Below are positions 1 to 5,082 of a DNA stretch of 8,433 nucleotides, one piece after another (the stretch's first letter is position 1; every line of letters begins with the position of its first letter). The stretch is taken from assembly GCA_003152595.1 (NCBI GenBank), contig PMAM01000039.1, positions 18,500 through 26,932 of the forward strand, in the 5' to 3' direction. The translations under genes were made by a program, and so were the position numbers. Source of the DNA: Acidobacterium sp. Lineage in GTDB: Bacteria; Acidobacteriota; Terriglobia; Terriglobales; Acidobacteriaceae. Under the pieces are notes generated by a model. That model was given only the letters and a program-made list of their open reading frames with translations. It did no database searches and was not told the DNA's origin.

Positions 1-61
1 TCAAATCCACCCCCCGCAACCACTTACGGGACTCCAACCCATTTCCCAACCCATCGAAAAC

Positions 62-113
62 CGGGCGCACGAGGCGCCCGATTCTGTTTTTGGGGTCATT
101 AGGCCCCTTTTTT
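62..113 (+). terminator. Tandem hairpin terminator
   Basis: Two hairpins stand in tandem. The first has a perfect 7-bp stem (CGGGCGC at 62-68, GCGCCCG at 74-80, loop ACGAG) followed by a T-rich stretch at 83-91. The second pairs GGGGTC (92-97) with GGCCCC (102-107, one G-T wobble) around a four-base loop and runs straight into six T at 108-113. This is the classical intrinsic terminator form for plus-strand transcription, so it probably ends a gene left of the window. Read on the minus strand the first hairpin is followed by TTTT, so it may also weakly stop transcription from the decayed genes to its right. Confidence 0.75.
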
Positions 114-120
114 CAGGGAA

Positions 121-291
121 TTAACGGGCCGATTTTCGCCGGAGGATTCTCCTCACAACCCTGCTGTTCGCCCAGCGCCGATTGTCCATGGGCGGGCCGC
201 CGTGCAGCTGGGTGGTGGAGATCTGAGCATGCCGCATGAGTTTCTGCTGCACATCCAGCGGCGTTTTCGCTGCGCTCAGTAGAGTTCGGTA
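121..291 (-). pseudogene. Tyrosine recombinase (phage-type integrase), C-terminal remnant
   Basis: The last 56 codons of a tyrosine site-specific recombinase, the enzyme family that cuts and rejoins DNA through a tyrosine-linked intermediate to move phages and islands. The remnant starts at YRTLLSAAKTPL and continues with the family's conserved block VQQKLMRHAQISTTQLHGG, then GPPMDNRRWANSRVV, ending at a TAA at 121-123. The LMRHAQ histidine is kept. The upstream HxxR box and all of the N-terminal and core-binding domains are missing. Where the nucleophilic tyrosine should stand (xxYG) the codon at 202-204 reads CAC, His, one transition from TAC, so this piece could not be catalytic even in a full-length protein. 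Its 5' side joins a different gene fragment out of frame. Family assignment is confident from sequence pattern; the Tyr-to-His reading depends on aligning with relatives from memory. Confidence 0.8.
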
Positions 292-391
292 AGTTGGCGA
301 TGACAAACTCGCCATTATGCTTCGCAGGATCCGAGATGACGATCCACAAGTGGCTTCCAGCGCCAGGCAAAAACGTGTCGCCAATCTGCAT
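292..391 (-). pseudogene. 5' fragment of a small unidentified gene, cut by the integrase remnant
   Basis: About 33 codons from an ATG at 389-391. The readable protein begins MQIGDTFLPGAGSHLWIVIS and continues to GEFVIANL. The composition (hydrophobic beta-strand-like stretches, HLWIVIS followed by DPAKHNGEFVI) looks like the start of a small soluble beta-rich protein. It resembles short uncharacterised proteins I have seen paired with small helical partners, but I cannot name the family. After GEFVIANL the frame runs into integrase-derived DNA, where the integrase is read in another frame, so the original 3' half is gone. No clear ribosome site precedes the ATG, which lies 16 bases after the stop of the gene at 408-695. 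That spacing suggests the two were one operon with the second possibly translationally coupled. Confidence 0.55.
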
Positions 392-407
392 TTTGTGAAA
401 ACACGAA

Positions 408-695
408 TTACTGAGGCGCCAAAAGAAGATTGAGGAGTCGAATCTCCTCGTTTGGCTCTTCAATAAGGCGAATCTCTTCTTCTGTCTTTTTGGCTAACCT
501 CAAAATCTCGCCAGGGTCGCTTGTCCCCTGTGATGGACTGGCCCCATTCAATGAGCGCGGTGCGATCCGCATAATAAAGCTTCTTGAGCAGCGGAAACAT
601 GTTCTCAGTTCCGCCCTCCTTCTCAATGAGATCCCAGATTTGAACGCGCGCAGTCCATTCCCGGCCGAGGTCGCCCCCTTCGATTCTTCTTGCAT
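408..695 (-). pseudogene. Small charged helical protein, frame broken twice
   Basis: The ATG at 693-695 (preceded by GGGAAGG) and the TAA at 408-410 are in one frame, but the convincing protein in the middle is in another. From about 678 to 528 the good reading includes VQIWDLIEKEGGTENMFPLL and KKLYYADRTALIEWGQSIT. From 525 down to the stop it is SDPGEILRLAKKTEEEIRLI and EEPNEEIRLLNLLLAPQ. One missing G in the run at 674-678 (5 instead of 6, minus-strand sense) and one extra G in the run at 525-528 (4 instead of 3) would restore a continuous 95-residue protein. The product would be mostly helical and acidic at the C terminus. It sits just ahead of the truncated gene at 292-391, as in a two-gene cassette. 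Family unknown. Both indels lie in G runs, so sequencing error is possible; the adjacent truncated gene and dead integrase favour true decay. Confidence 0.6.
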
Positions 696-719
696 TGCCT
701 TCCCACGCGCGACGCCGCA

Positions 720-733
720 ACCGGGGCCCCGGT
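720..733. promoter_or_regulatory. 14-bp perfect palindrome between divergent genes
   Basis: ACCGGGGCCCCGGT is a perfect 14-bp palindrome placed between the start of the minus-strand broken gene (695) and the plus-strand membrane protein (757). AT-rich hexamers flank it: TTTAAT on the minus strand (734-739) and TAAAAT on the plus strand (744-749). It may be a repressor site for a divergent promoter, or simply a GC-rich chance palindrome. No -35 box matches well on either side. Confidence 0.3.
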
Positions 734-756
734 ATTAAACCGCTAAAATCCCCAGC

Positions 757-1242
757 ATGGCAGCAGAGCGCTGGTGGCATTCCGTCGCAATCGGGCTCCT
801 CCACCTCATCCTCTTCGGCTTCGCCTTCGGCATCGGCTTCGTCCTCGAGGTCTTCGTCAGCCGCTATTACCAGGACTCCCACCTCGCTGCATTCTCTCCC
901 TGCATCGCCGCCACCGCCTTCCTGATGGGCCTCCTTGTAAACCGCACACGCAAGGACCGGGGCGCCCTGTTCATTTGGATCGCGGGCGTTCTCTGGCTTG
1001 CCTTTGCCATCTGGGACGAAGGTCGCTGGTGGGAGTACAGCTGGTCCCACGAATCGAAGACACAATATCTGATCCATATGTTCTTCGGCACGGCACAACA
1101 ATGCAGCGCGAGCGAGTGCATCGGGGAACTGCTCTTCACGACTCCATGCGCCGCCGCCATCGCCTACTCCATCGGAGCCGCTGTCGGTCTGATGATTCCT
1201 GCCTGGCTCCGCCCCCGCAAACAGACTCAAAGCACGTCTTAA
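757..1242 (+). CDS. Small four-helix integral membrane protein, unknown function
   Basis: A 161-residue protein not assignable to a family. Four hydrophobic segments are visible at roughly residues 9-31, 44-62, 70-86 and 130-151. Short basic stretches follow helix 2 (NRTRKDR, 62-68) and helix 4 (LRPRKQ, 151-156), which by the positive-inside rule puts the C terminus and the loop between helices 2 and 3 in the cytoplasm. The third inter-helix loop (about 87-129) is the longest; it is rich in Trp and acidic residues (WDEGRWWEYSW) and holds two cysteines (116 and 121) that could form a disulfide outside the cell. No Shine-Dalgarno sequence precedes the ATG. A TAAAAT hexamer at 744-749 would place transcription start almost at the ATG, so leaderless expression is possible. 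The minus-strand frame across the same stretch is low-complexity acidic and is judged a shadow. Confidence 0.7.
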   Translation: MAAERWWHSVAIGLLHLILFGFAFGIGFVLEVFVSRYYQDSHLAAFSPCIAATAFLMGLLVNRTRKDRGALFIWIAGVLWLAFAIWDEGRWWEYSWSHESKTQYLIHMFFGTAQQCSASECIGELLFTTPCAAAIAYSIGAAVGLMIPAWLRPRKQTQSTS

Positions 1243-1335
1243 CAACTTGCGGAAACGCCTTTGTTGAAGGGGCACGGCTTCAAAAGCAATGTCACCCTCG
1301 AGGTGAGCGCAGCGAGCCGAAGGGCTGCCCTGAGC

Positions 1336-1409
1336 CGACCCCCTCCCTCTTTACTGGAATCAATGACATCCGAGGGAGTCGACCCCCTCCTGTTATCGAC
1401 TTCGTTAAC
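1336..1409 (+). repeat. Dispersed intergenic repeat, copy 1
   Basis: The first 53 bases (1336-1388) match 1528-1580 at 44 of 53 positions without gaps, and similarity continues less cleanly to a shared TTAAC at the right end. Both copies begin CGACCCCCTCC, share ACTGGAATCA and ACATCCG inside, and contain a second GTCGACCCCCT. The unit is therefore itself built from two CGACCCCCT boxes about 43 bases apart. Confidence 0.7.
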
Positions 1410-1527
1410 CAACGCGCCAGCTTGGCGGCGTTTCCCTCCCCAAGTCTCTCCTGCGCCTGTTGTTCGGTTCGGCCTGAGTGCGGCCCGAGTCACTCGAGCC
1501 CCCCTGGATTTTTCGGAAATTGGGGTT

Positions 1528-1602
1528 CGACCCCCTCCCCTTTCACTGGAATCAGCAACATCCGGAGGGGTCGACCCCCTGGGGATTGTCGAGTCGATTA
1601 AC
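1528..1602 (+). repeat. Dispersed intergenic repeat, copy 2
   Basis: Second copy of the unit at 1336-1409, in the same orientation, 192 bases further on. This copy has the more complete internal palindrome GGGGTCGACCCC (1567-1578), in which copy 1 has a base change. It may fold as a hairpin in RNA or bind a protein. Nothing in the sequence indicates a transposase, so it is either a non-autonomous element or a structural repeat. Confidence 0.7.
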
Positions 1603-1871
1603 GGGTGCCGGGTTCGGATGGGGCCAGTGTTTGAAGTGGGCCGGAGATCCTTACTCGTGAGCAGTTTTCCGGGCAGATTCGATGGTTTGTCGCTGAAGTC
1701 GTCGTATTTGGGAGGGGTACAAGTTACAAGTACTCTGTTTTCAAATTCGTAGCACGGTTTACAAACTTGACAACATTGGGTGAGGCGGTTCGAGGAGAAG
1801 CTGTGCGCCAAGTCGATGGTGGTGGCGGCTGTGGACGGCATGGGCTTCTCCTTTCCGCGAGGTGCAATGAA

Positions 1872-1896
1872 AAAGGCCCGCCGCTGGCGAGCCTTT
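1872..1896 (-). terminator. Strong hairpin terminator, probably for the gene ending at 2049
   Basis: The stem pairs AAAGGC (1872-1877) with GCCTTT (1891-1896) and CGCC (1879-1882) with GGCG (1886-1889), with one C-A mismatch and a three-base GCT loop. Read on the minus strand the stem ends in GGCCTTTTTC, a good T tract, so it suits transcripts from the gene at 2049-2483, whose stop is about 150 bases upstream in that direction. On the plus strand the tail is TTTCGTTT, so it is likely to work in both directions. Confidence 0.65.
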
Positions 1897-2048
1897 CGTT
1901 TGGGAACACTTCTCCCTAGTGTTTTCAGGATCGCTTGTGGGGGGTATCAATGGCAAGAAGAATCGGAGAGGTGGACGGTACGGGGGTAATAGGCAGCGTC
2001 AGAGGGTTGATCGGCGGATTCCACACGCGCGGGCTGCACCCGAATTGC

Positions 2049-2483
2049 CTACTCCATGCTTCCAAACTCCTCCGGCAATTCGCTATCGCTTGATGTAGCC
2101 GCAGGCGCTGTGCGAGCGAACTCCACAAGGCCAAAAGTGTTCGGAGCCGTTTTCGTAAAAACCTTCCCCTTCCTTGCGTAATTAGAGAGTGTGCCCGCTA
2201 GCGATACGCGATTTTTCTTATCCGGGGGTTTCCCCAGTGCTTTGAGAATGTCTGATATTGGGAGCGGCGAGCCAGCCCCCCGGATTGCATCCCTTGCTTT
2301 CGCAAGAGCTGAATCCGGGCGAAGCGTATGGTCAATCTCGACATTCATGTTCCGCGGCAGGAGTTTCATCGAATCTTCCAGAGCTTGAATGTAGGCTCTG
2401 GTCTCTCGGATTCGAAGTTCTAGTTCAGCTACTTCCTGTTCCTTCTTGCCGATGAGCTTCTGAAAGTTTTCTTTTACGCCCAT
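2049..2483 (-). CDS. Coiled-coil plus HARE-HTH-like winged-helix protein
   Basis: A 144-residue protein. Residues about 5-42 form a charged heptad-like helix (KKEQEVAELELRIRETRAYI), a probable coiled coil for dimer formation. Residues about 55-122 resemble a HARE-HTH/winged-helix DNA-binding fold: LAKARDAIRGAGSPLPISDI, then KKNRVSLAGTLSNYARKGKV as likely recognition region, then the closing wing strand APNTFGLVEF. The tail (123-144) is short, acidic and probably disordered. Known HARE-HTH proteins occur in RNA polymerase delta, restriction enzymes and chromatin factors; here the small size suggests a DNA-binding regulator or accessory subunit. I chose the ATG at 2481-2483: a well-formed promoter ends 18 bases before it, so an upstream in-frame TTG at 2546 would lie outside the transcript. 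It is divergent from dinD, with 126 bases between, and could regulate both genes. Family call is by pattern recognition. Confidence 0.8.
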   Translation of the reverse strand: MGVKENFQKLIGKKEQEVAELELRIRETRAYIQALEDSMKLLPRNMNVEIDHTLRPDSALAKARDAIRGAGSPLPISDILKALGKPPDKKNRVSLAGTLSNYARKGKVFTKTAPNTFGLVEFARTAPAATSSDSELPEEFGSME

Positions 2484-2501
2484 TTTCTGTGCCGTAACGC
2501 C

Positions 2502-2530
2502 TTTATATAACGGATGGGAAAAGATGGCAA
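2502..2530 (-). promoter_or_regulatory. Sigma70-type promoter of the HARE-HTH-like gene
   Basis: Reading the minus strand, -35 TTGCCA (2525-2530) and -10 TATAAA (2502-2507) each match the consensus at five of six positions and are separated by exactly 17 bases. The expected start point is about 10 bases ahead of the ATG at 2483, giving a very short leader without a Shine-Dalgarno sequence. Confidence 0.7.
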
Positions 2531-2540
2531 TGATGGGAAA
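2513..2540 (+). repeat. Three tandem 9-bp direct repeats, candidate operator
   Basis: GATGGGAAA (2513-2521), GATGGCAAT (2523-2531) and GATGGGAAA (2532-2540) stand in a row with starts 10 and 9 bases apart, about one helical turn. They cover the spacer and the -35 box of the minus-strand promoter, so a protein bound here on one face of the helix would block it. The HARE-HTH-like protein encoded next to it is the obvious candidate for autoregulation; this is inference. Confidence 0.5.
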
Positions 2541-2609
2541 GGACAATTTGTTTCGACCATCCCTTCGAAGTTCCAGCGGTAGAATGCGATTGCAGGGGGC
2601 TTAAGCGCC

Positions 2610-3470
2610 ATGGAACCGTTGGATTTTGTGATGAAGGTTCTGGACGAGAAGAAGCAGATCGCGCCAAACGGGGAAGAGTACTGGATGGGCCGTGATATCC
2701 AAGCGGTACTCGGATACGCAGAATGGCGGAATTTCGATTCGGTGATCCAGAAGGCCAAAACAGCATGTGAAGGGTCGGGAGTACCGTCGAAATATCACTT
2801 TGTTGAAACCACCAAGGTGATCAGCGGAGGAAAAGGCGCGGAGTTGCAGCGTGCCGACTGTTATCTCACTAGATACGCCTGCTACCTCGTGGCCATGAAT
2901 GGCGATCCGAGCAAGCCGGAGGTGGCCACGTCACAAGCCTATTTCGCAGTGCAGACGCGTCGGCAGGAAATGAGCGATCAAGAAAAGAGAGTAGCGCTTC
3001 GCGATAGAGTTCGCATCAGCAACAGAGTGCTCTTCGGCGCAGCGAAGCAGGCGGGAGTGATTCGCTTCCCACTTTTCTACGACGCTGGCTATCGCGGACT
3101 GTATGGCATGGGTCTGGCGGACATAAAGAGGCGCAAGAAAATACCAGCCCAGCATGATTTATTGGATCGTGCAGGGCGTGCAGAACTGGCGGCGAACGAA
3201 TTCCGAATTACGCAGACTCAGCAGAAACTGGAGCGCAGCCGGATTCGTGGAGAAAAAGCGGCAATGGACGTGCATAAAAGTGTGGGAGAAGAAGTCCGCG
3301 ATGCAATGAGGCGAATCGGCGGCGTCATGCCAGAAGATTTGCCTATTGAGGAACCGATCGGTACGGTGAAGAGGCTTCTCGCCAAAAAGGGCAAGAAAAA
3401 CGAGCCGAAGCAAGAGCGGCTTCGAATCTCTCCTGTATCACCTTCTGAGGTAGAACCGGGAGACGAGTGA
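2610..3470 (+). CDS. dinD: DNA damage-inducible protein D (DinD) homologue
   Basis: A 286-residue protein of the DinD family; E. coli DinD (about 274 residues) is SOS-induced and has been described as binding RecA filaments and inhibiting RecA activities. The N-terminal region (about 15-120) is BRO/phage-antirepressor-like, with GEEYWMGRDIQAVLGYAEWR (21-40) and the family signature YLTRYACYLVAMNGDPSKPE (85-104) then YFAVQTRRQE (111-120). The C-terminal domain shows FYDAGYRGLYGM (156-167), LAANEFRITQTQQKL (193-207) and VGEEVRDAMRRIGGVMPEDL (225-244). All expected blocks are present, so it looks intact; a Lys-rich tail beyond residue 250 is poorly conserved. GGGGG about ten bases before the ATG can serve as ribosome site. 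No textbook LexA box (CTGT-N8-ACAG or CGAAC-N4-GTTCG) is visible upstream. It is divergent from the HARE-HTH-like gene and lies in an accessory region, suggesting horizontal acquisition. Confidence 0.92.
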   Translation: MEPLDFVMKVLDEKKQIAPNGEEYWMGRDIQAVLGYAEWRNFDSVIQKAKTACEGSGVPSKYHFVETTKVISGGKGAELQRADCYLTRYACYLVAMNGDPSKPEVATSQAYFAVQTRRQEMSDQEKRVALRDRVRISNRVLFGAAKQAGVIRFPLFYDAGYRGLYGMGLADIKRRKKIPAQHDLLDRAGRAELAANEFRITQTQQKLERSRIRGEKAAMDVHKSVGEEVRDAMRRIGGVMPEDLPIEEPIGTVKRLLAKKGKKNEPKQERLRISPVSPSEVEPGDE

Positions 3471-3554
3471 AGCGGCGACGAAGGCGACATCAGCAGCCAA
3501 GCCGACCATGCGCCGGGTTTGAGCCCCTCCTAGTCAAGATCCGAGGGCCAGCCC

Positions 3555-3734
3555 TTAGAGCTTCTCGTAGAAGTCGCAGGCCGAGCATGAGATGTACACC
3601 CCGCCCGGCACGCCGCGCTCGCGGTCCTTCACACGCTTCACGATGCGAGTGGGCTTGGAGCACTTCGGGCAGTCGGTGCTCTTGGTGGTGTCCATCACCT
3701 TCTTACGGTCGGCGGTCTTGGCAATCTTCGCCAT
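3555..3734 (-). CDS. 59-residue zinc-ribbon protein
   Basis: A small gene starting MAKIAKTADRKK and ending CSACDFYEKL. Two cysteine pairs, CPKC (22-25) and CSAC (50-53), are placed as in a zinc ribbon and would bind one Zn. The rest is strongly basic (KKVMD, PTRIVKRVKDRERG), which suits binding of RNA, ribosome or DNA. A consensus AGGAG stands 8 bases ahead of the ATG, the best ribosome site in the window, so the start is secure. Codon use is GC-rich and typical for a well-expressed gene. It is divergent from the iron-sulfur gene at 3975. I recall similar short proteins in Acidobacteriota, but no function; a ribosome- or transcription-associated role is only a guess. Confidence 0.85.
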   Translation of the reverse strand: MAKIAKTADRKKVMDTTKSTDCPKCSKPTRIVKRVKDRERGVPGGVYISCSACDFYEKL

Positions 3735-3905
3735 GGCGGAACTCCTGATCCTGGTTTCGGCGCCAGGCCGGTCTCGGCAGGCGGCGCGCAGACATCCCTC
3801 GGCCTTCGCGGTGATTCACCTGGTCTGTGCAGGGAGAACGCGGCTGGCGGTGGAACGTTTCTCCAATTTTACACGACCCGCGGTACCTGGCCTCGACCCG
3901 GCCGG

Positions 3906-3921
3906 AGTGATCAAAGTCACT
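3906..3921. promoter_or_regulatory. CRP/FNR-family binding site
   Basis: AGTGATCAAAGTCACT is a perfect inverted repeat, AGTGA-N6-TCACT, matching the CRP/FNR-superfamily form TGTGA-N6-TCACA except for the outermost base of each half. Its centre (3913.5) is 41.5 bases before 3955. A TACGTT hexamer at 3943-3948 is where a -10 box for a start at 3955 would lie, the geometry of a class II activator site. It probably controls the iron-sulfur gene at 3975, perhaps in response to oxygen or redox state; a role for the divergent zinc-ribbon gene is less likely, being about 170 bases away. Confidence 0.55.
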
Positions 3922-3974
3922 GAGGCCTGCACCCAGTCCCGCTACGTTCAAGGCAGAGTTGGGAGTCGCAGGCC

Positions 3975-5072
3975 ATGAACACGCAGGTTGCCGATACGGT
4001 TGTTGCAGGGCAGCAGAGAAGGAAGAAGACGGTGGTGCGCCGGGCCGCGCCGGACGAGTCGCAGCGCCTCCGTCGCATCGTGCAGTGGGTCTTCGTCGCG
4101 CTCAACGTGTGGATCGGCGCACAGTTCCTGCTCTGGGTGCGCTTCTTCGAGCGCGGTGGACAGGGCTGGCAGGTCTCGCGCCCGGCAGGGGTCGAAGGCT
4201 GGCTCCCCATCGCCGGCCTGATGAACCTCAAGTACTTCGTGCTCACCGGTCGCGCGCCGACGATGCACCCCGCCGCCATGTTCCTGCTCGTCGCCTTCCT
4301 TGCTATGAGCGTGGTGCTGAAGAAGTCCTTCTGCGGCTGGCTCTGCCCGGTGGGCACCGCGTCGGAGACGCTGTGGAAGCTGGGTCGCAAGGTCTTCGGG
4401 CGCAACTGGCAGGTGCCGCGCTGGCTCGATCCAGAGCTGCGCGGCCTGAAGTACCTGCTGCTGCTGTTCTTCGTCTCGGTCATTGCCTGGATGCCTGCCG
4501 AAGCTCTGCGCGACTTCATGATCGGACCCTACGGCACCATCGCCGACGTCAAGATGCTGAACTTCTTCCGCGACATCGGCTGGGTTGGGATCGCGGTCAT
4601 CGGCTGGCTGGTGCTGCTCTCGATGTTCGTCCAGAACTTCTGGTGCCGCTACCTGTGCCCCTACGGCGCGCTCATGGGCCTGGTCTCGCTGCTGAGCCCG
4701 GTGAAGATCCGCCGCGACGCCGAGGCGTGCATCGACTGCGGCAAGTGCAGACAGGCCTGCCCCTCGCACCTGAAAGTCGATCAGCTGGTGCAGATCCGCT
4801 CGGCCGAATGCACCTCGTGCATGGCCTGCGTCGCTTCGTGTCCGGTCGAGAACGCGCTGCAGTTGGCGCTCCCGCCGCGCAAAGCTGCCGAGCCCGCAGA
4901 CCGCTGGCGCGCACGGGTGATCCGGCCCCGCGCCGCTGTGGCCGTTCTCGCGGTGATCTTCTTTGGGTTGATCCTCTTCGCTCGAATGTCGGGCCACTGG
5001 CAAACCCGCGTGCCGCAGCATGTCTATATGCTGCTGGTTCCCAACGCGAACGAAGTGAGCCACCCGATGTGA
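3975..5072 (+). CDS. Membrane-bound polyferredoxin (4Fe-4S, YccM/NapH/CcoG-like)
   Basis: A 365-residue inner-membrane iron-sulfur protein that probably passes electrons between the quinone pool and a redox enzyme. Hydrophobic segments lie at about 35-55, 100-115, 158-174, 203-222 and 318-337. Two membrane-edge CxxxCP motifs are present, CGWLCPVG (120-127) and CRYLCPYGALMG (224-235), as in NapH, NosR, CcoG and YccM. Two full ferredoxin motifs follow: C252, C255, C258 with C262-Pro, and C279, C282, C285 with C289-Pro, enough for two 4Fe-4S clusters. Length matches YccM (about 357). It lacks the long C-terminal periplasmic Ig-like domain of CcoG/FixG and the FMN-binding domain of NosR, and no nap, nos, cco or fix genes are adjacent, so no gene symbol is given. 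Start: ATG at 3975 with GGGAG 12 bases upstream. A CRP/FNR-like palindrome lies 54 bases upstream. Confidence 0.88.
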   Translation: MNTQVADTVVAGQQRRKKTVVRRAAPDESQRLRRIVQWVFVALNVWIGAQFLLWVRFFERGGQGWQVSRPAGVEGWLPIAGLMNLKYFVLTGRAPTMHPAAMFLLVAFLAMSVVLKKSFCGWLCPVGTASETLWKLGRKVFGRNWQVPRWLDPELRGLKYLLLLFFVSVIAWMPAEALRDFMIGPYGTIADVKMLNFFRDIGWVGIAVIGWLVLLSMFVQNFWCRYLCPYGALMGLVSLLSPVKIRRDAEACIDCGKCRQACPSHLKVDQLVQIRSAECTSCMACVASCPVENALQLALPPRKAAEPADRWRARVIRPRAAVAVLAVIFFGLILFARMSGHWQTRVPQHVYMLLVPNANEVSHPM

Positions 5073-5082
5073 GCCGGGGCCG

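Larger units (their letters stand above)
1243..2048. other. Gene-free interval with repeats and a terminator
   Basis: About 800 bases without a convincing gene. Around 1290-1334 there is a stretch (GAGGTGAGCGCAGCGAGCCG and following) of the type I recall as a dispersed intergenic element of Acidobacteriota; this is memory, not a search. Two copies of a longer repeat follow (1336-1409, 1528-1602). A TACAAGT tandem duplication lies at about 1718-1731. Open frames crossing the interval are built mostly of the repeats and have Pro/Arg/Ser-rich, protein-unlike composition. One minus-strand ATG at 1841 has a good AAGGAG ahead of it, but its frame runs straight into the repeats. A minus-strand frame ending PNVVKFVNRATNLKTEYL (stop near 1724) could be the tail of a lost gene. 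Confidence 0.55.

Noticed and set aside
430..738. Plus-strand open frame of 102 codons opposite the broken gene
   Set aside because: Ser/Arg-rich, unlike a protein, and the antisense of a convincing minus-strand reading.
460..1275. Long minus-strand open frame of 271 codons
   Set aside because: Only its 3' part (about 680-528) is protein-like; the rest is a Gly/Glu/Asp-rich shadow of the membrane protein on the other strand.
1261..1752. Plus-strand open frame of 163 codons across the repeats
   Set aside because: No ribosome site, and the codons simply translate the two repeat copies.
1239..1841. Minus-strand open frame of 200 codons with a good AAGGAG before its ATG
   Set aside because: After about 40 codons it consists of the reverse of the repeats; no family resemblance. 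Possibly the start of a lost gene but not supportable.
1950..2093. Short plus-strand ORF (47 codons) starting MARRIGEVDG
   Set aside because: Overlaps the 3' end of the HARE-HTH-like gene on the other strand and has no family resemblance.
2541..2609. LexA/SOS box upstream of dinD
   Set aside because: No CTGT-N8-ACAG or CGAAC-N4-GTTCG match; only loose TTCGA elements are present.
3948..5063. Minus-strand open frame of 371 codons opposite the iron-sulfur gene
   Set aside because: His/Glu/Arg-rich antisense shadow of a high-GC gene with intact 4Fe-4S motifs.
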